This document shows positions 62,385-64,000 of a DNA stretch of 64,000 bases, in pieces. The translations under genes and the position numbers were made by a program. Below the pieces are notes generated by a model. That model made no database searches and had not been told where the DNA came from. It saw nothing but the letters and a program-made list of their open reading frames with translations. The stretch comes from an uncultured Acidobacteriaceae bacterium (GTDB taxonomy: Bacteria > Acidobacteriota > Terriglobia > Terriglobales > Acidobacteriaceae). The stretch is from positions 228,491-292,490 of the forward strand of contig CAINJJ010000034.1 of assembly GCA_903849645.1 (NCBI GenBank), read 5' to 3'. Position 1 is the first letter of the stretch; each line of letters starts with the position of its first letter.

Positions 62385-63410
62385 TTATCTTCCCGCAGCC
62401 GGAGTCTTCTGGCTGTGCTGGAGCTCCACCACCATCTTGAACTCCTGATTGGCTTCGGCCAACTGGCCCGTCGCCTTGTAGGCCTGGCCGAGCAGGTTGT
62501 GGGTGATGTAGTTGGCCGGGTCCATTTTGGCGGCGCGGTCCAGGTAGTGGAGAGCCTGGATGGGCTGCTTGAGCTTGAGGAAGGTCTGGCCGAGCAGGAT
62601 GTAGGGCGCTGTGGCGTTCGGCTCCAGCAGCAGCGCACGGTTCAGAGCCTGCTGGGCCTCGGGATACTGCTCGTTGCGGAGGTAGGCGTCGCCCAGCCGG
62701 TCATAAAGGACGCCGCTGAGGGGGTTGAGCTTGCGCTCGGCTTCGAGTTCGCGGATGGCGGCGGCAGTGTCGCCTTTGGCCAGCTCGGCCTCGCCGAGCA
62801 GTTGATGGGCGAGGGGGAGGGAGGGGTTGATCTCGAGGGCCTTGCGGGCTTCGACGGCGGACTCGGCCACAAACTCGCGGCGCAGGAAGAGGCGGGCTGC
62901 CAGCAGGTGGGCCTCGGCGGAGTCGGGTTCAAATCCGTATTGGGCGGCAAAGGCGTGGCGGGCGTCGTCGTAACGCTTGACGTCGGCATAGCAGAGGCCG
63001 AGCACGTATTGGGGGTCAATATTGGCCTGGGCCACGGCGGCGTGGGCGCGCTCAAGGAGTGGAATGGCCTCGGGCGAACGGCCCTGGCGGAAGAGGATCA
63101 CGCCATGCATCTCGATGGACTCGCGGTCGGCGGGGTCCTGGGCTTCAGCTTTGGTGAAGGCGGCTACGGCCTCGGGAAACTTGTCCTGCTGATAGAAGAT
63201 GATGCCCCGGAGTCGTTCGACGCCGGGCTGCTCCGGGGTTTGCGCGGCGAGGGTGTCGAGGGCGGCGAGGGCCTGGTCGAGGCGGCCTTTGGCGGCCAGG
63301 TCCTGGGCCTGGGCAAAGGGGGTGGGGGCGTCAGGCTGGGAGGCCTGCGCGGAGGAGGGAGCGGTGTGGAGAAATATGAGAAGGGTGGCGGCGATGAGAG
63401 CGAGGCGCAT
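62385..63410 (-). CDS. Secreted TPR-repeat protein, small
   Basis: From ATG 63410 the product is 341 residues, with a signal peptide ending 'APSSAQA' near residue 23. About eight TPR units follow ('LAALDTLAAQTPEQPGVERL', 'AVAAFTKAEAQDPADRESIE', 'AQQALNRALLLEPNATAPYI'). The in-frame extension to 63515 lacks a signal and is rejected. It is immediately upstream of the larger TPR gene. A repeat element and terminator separate it from the TonB receptor gene. A joint role in envelope assembly or degradation of polymers is inference. Confidence 0.85.
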   Translation of the reverse strand: MRLALIAATLLIFLHTAPSSAQASQPDAPTPFAQAQDLAAKGRLDQALAALDTLAAQTPEQPGVERLRGIIFYQQDKFPEAVAAFTKAEAQDPADRESIEMHGVILFRQGRSPEAIPLLERAHAAVAQANIDPQYVLGLCYADVKRYDDARHAFAAQYGFEPDSAEAHLLAARLFLRREFVAESAVEARKALEINPSLPLAHQLLGEAELAKGDTAAAIRELEAERKLNPLSGVLYDRLGDAYLRNEQYPEAQQALNRALLLEPNATAPYILLGQTFLKLKQPIQALHYLDRAAKMDPANYITHNLLGQAYKATGQLAEANQEFKMVVELQHSQKTPAAGR

Positions 63411-63467
63411 GGTGCGGACCTGAGTGTAAGTGTAGTTCCTGGGGGTAGCTGGTTGGAGGTGCCTGGT

Positions 63468-63560
63468 GCGCCGTCCCTCCGGGACTGACTCGCTCTTGTT
63501 GGCAGCTTTCCCCACGCTGAAGCGCGGGGCTAATGGCCATTGCGCCTACGGCGCGACGGA
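63468..63560 (+). repeat. Composite palindromic repeat (three hairpins), copy 2
   Basis: The same order of palindromes as at 37445-37537: GTCCCTCCGGGAC, CCCCACGCTGAAGCGCGGGG and GCGCCTACGGCGC. The central palindrome is identical in both copies, and the linkers differ. It lies between the small TPR gene and the TonB receptor gene. Confidence 0.8.
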
Positions 63561-63592
63561 TTGCAGGCTCATTACCCGCGTGTGCAAAGAAA

Positions 63593-63614
63593 GAGGGGAG
63601 CCGAAGCTCCCCTC
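63593..63614 (-). terminator. Intrinsic terminator of the TonB-dependent receptor gene
   Basis: GAGGGGAGC (63593-63601) and GCTCCCCTC (63606-63614) form a nine-bp stem with a four-base loop (TTCG on the minus strand). On the minus strand it is followed by TTCTTTCTTT. It lies 28 bases past the receptor stop. Confidence 0.7.
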
Positions 63615-63642
63615 GAGGTTTTGTTGCGGCTCCTTCGCGGAA

Positions 63643-64000
63643 TTAGAACTGTACGCGGAGGCCGAATTCAAGCTGACGTGGTCCGCAGCTTGCGCCGGGT
63701 TGGTCGCAGCCCTGACCCTGGCCGCCGATGGAGCCGGCAGCGTCGCCCGCATTTGCCGTGTTTCCGCCCAGCACATCGTTGCCGGGATTGCCGGCGGTGA
63801 TGTGGTTGAAGACGTTGAAGGCATCCATGCGGAACTTGACGGCGACGCCTTCCCAAACCGTGAAGGCCTTGGTGAGCGACATGTCAGAGGTCCAGTAGCT
63901 GGGGCCGGTGTAGGAGTTGCCGCCGGCGTTGCCGATCTTGTCCAGACCGGGGAAGGAGAAGACTCCGCCTGTCCTGGGCTGGGCGTTGAAGAAGGTGCGG
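63643..64000 (-). CDS. Oar-like TonB-dependent receptor, C-terminus only
   Basis: The last 118 codons of a gene that starts beyond the right edge. They encode the end of an outer-membrane beta-barrel: 'DMSLTKAFTVWEGVAVKFRM', 'DAFNVFNH', and 'RQLEFGLRVQF' with the terminal Phe. The phrase 'RMDAFNVFNH' is typical of acidobacterial receptors with an N-terminal carboxypeptidase-regulatory domain. They bind and import large substrates such as oligosaccharides using TonB energy. The size and substrate cannot be judged from this fragment. Confidence 0.82.
   Translation of the reverse strand, partial: RTFFNAQPRTGGVFSFPGLDKIGNAGGNSYTGPSYWTSDMSLTKAFTVWEGVAVKFRMDAFNVFNHITAGNPGNDVLGGNTANAGDAAGSIGGQGQGCDQPGASCGPRQLEFGLRVQF

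Overview
The window is high-GC DNA (roughly 60-65% by eye) from a member of the Acidobacteriota, probably an Acidobacteriaceae/Terriglobia soil bacterium. This is inferred from several traits seen together: the C-terminus of an Oar-like TonB-dependent receptor, a DUF6600/FecR-like protein, a tricorn-type S41 protease, MacB-type permeases without an ATPase, HpnI, many secreted glycoside hydrolases with Tat-like signals, and dispersed palindromic elements around 'GGCACGAC...GTCGTGCC' and 'GGGGCT..AGCCCC'. No species can be named from the sequence alone.

Layout. 0-9 kb: a DUF1175 protein cut by the left edge, an FHS-family sugar permease, an MbfA-type ferritin-VIT1 iron exporter, a rhomboid protease, a secreted CocE/NonD hydrolase, tyrS, and an AlaC-type aminotransferase. 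9-11 kb: restriction-modification (R-M) system 1, an N4-cytosine-type methyltransferase and a SmaI-like endonuclease that meet tail to tail, next to a decayed egtD remnant. 11.5-21.1 kb: a DUF6600 protein with a proline-rich tail, a lipoprotein, an M28 peptidase, a GH35-like enzyme and mutS2. 21.1-24.1 kb: an orphan CopG-type antitoxin and R-M system 2, a PD-(D/E)XK endonuclease divergent from a C5-cytosine methyltransferase. Both R-M blocks are visibly less GC-rich than their surroundings. 24-29 kb: a MaoC-phosphate acetyltransferase fusion, a sodium:solute symporter, tRNA-Leu(CAG) and two unknown genes. 29-35.3 kb: an AraC regulator divergent from a porin-ADH-AKR-SDR-cupin run, the whole block bracketed by inverted copies of a ~93 bp repeat, one of which runs into five tandem 53 bp units. 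35.7-42.8 kb: a Y-family polymerase, a small Cys-rich membrane protein, a tricorn-like protease and a tannase/feruloyl esterase.

43-49.8 kb: three MacB-like permease genes, two of them a recent tandem duplication. In the gap between the first and second sits a ~447 bp cassette: a four-helix-bundle (S23/IVS-type) ORF enclosed by inverted copies of a G-rich 14-mer. This is the most unusual structure in the window. HpnI (hopanoid glycosyltransferase) and a Rieske oxygenase follow. 49.8-60.5 kb: GH57, an AlkA-type glycosylase, a DUF5054 GH38-like protein, a GDSL lipoprotein with Ig-like repeats and a broken second copy of its C-terminus, GH105 and a clan GH-A hydrolase. 60.5-64 kb: two TPR proteins and the end of the TonB-dependent receptor.

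Together the genes describe a heterotrophic polysaccharide degrader: outer-membrane receptors and porins, secreted hydrolases for plant or microbial glycans and esters, sugar and sodium symporters, and carbonyl-detoxifying oxidoreductases. Two acquired R-M systems and several families of small repeats are embedded in it.
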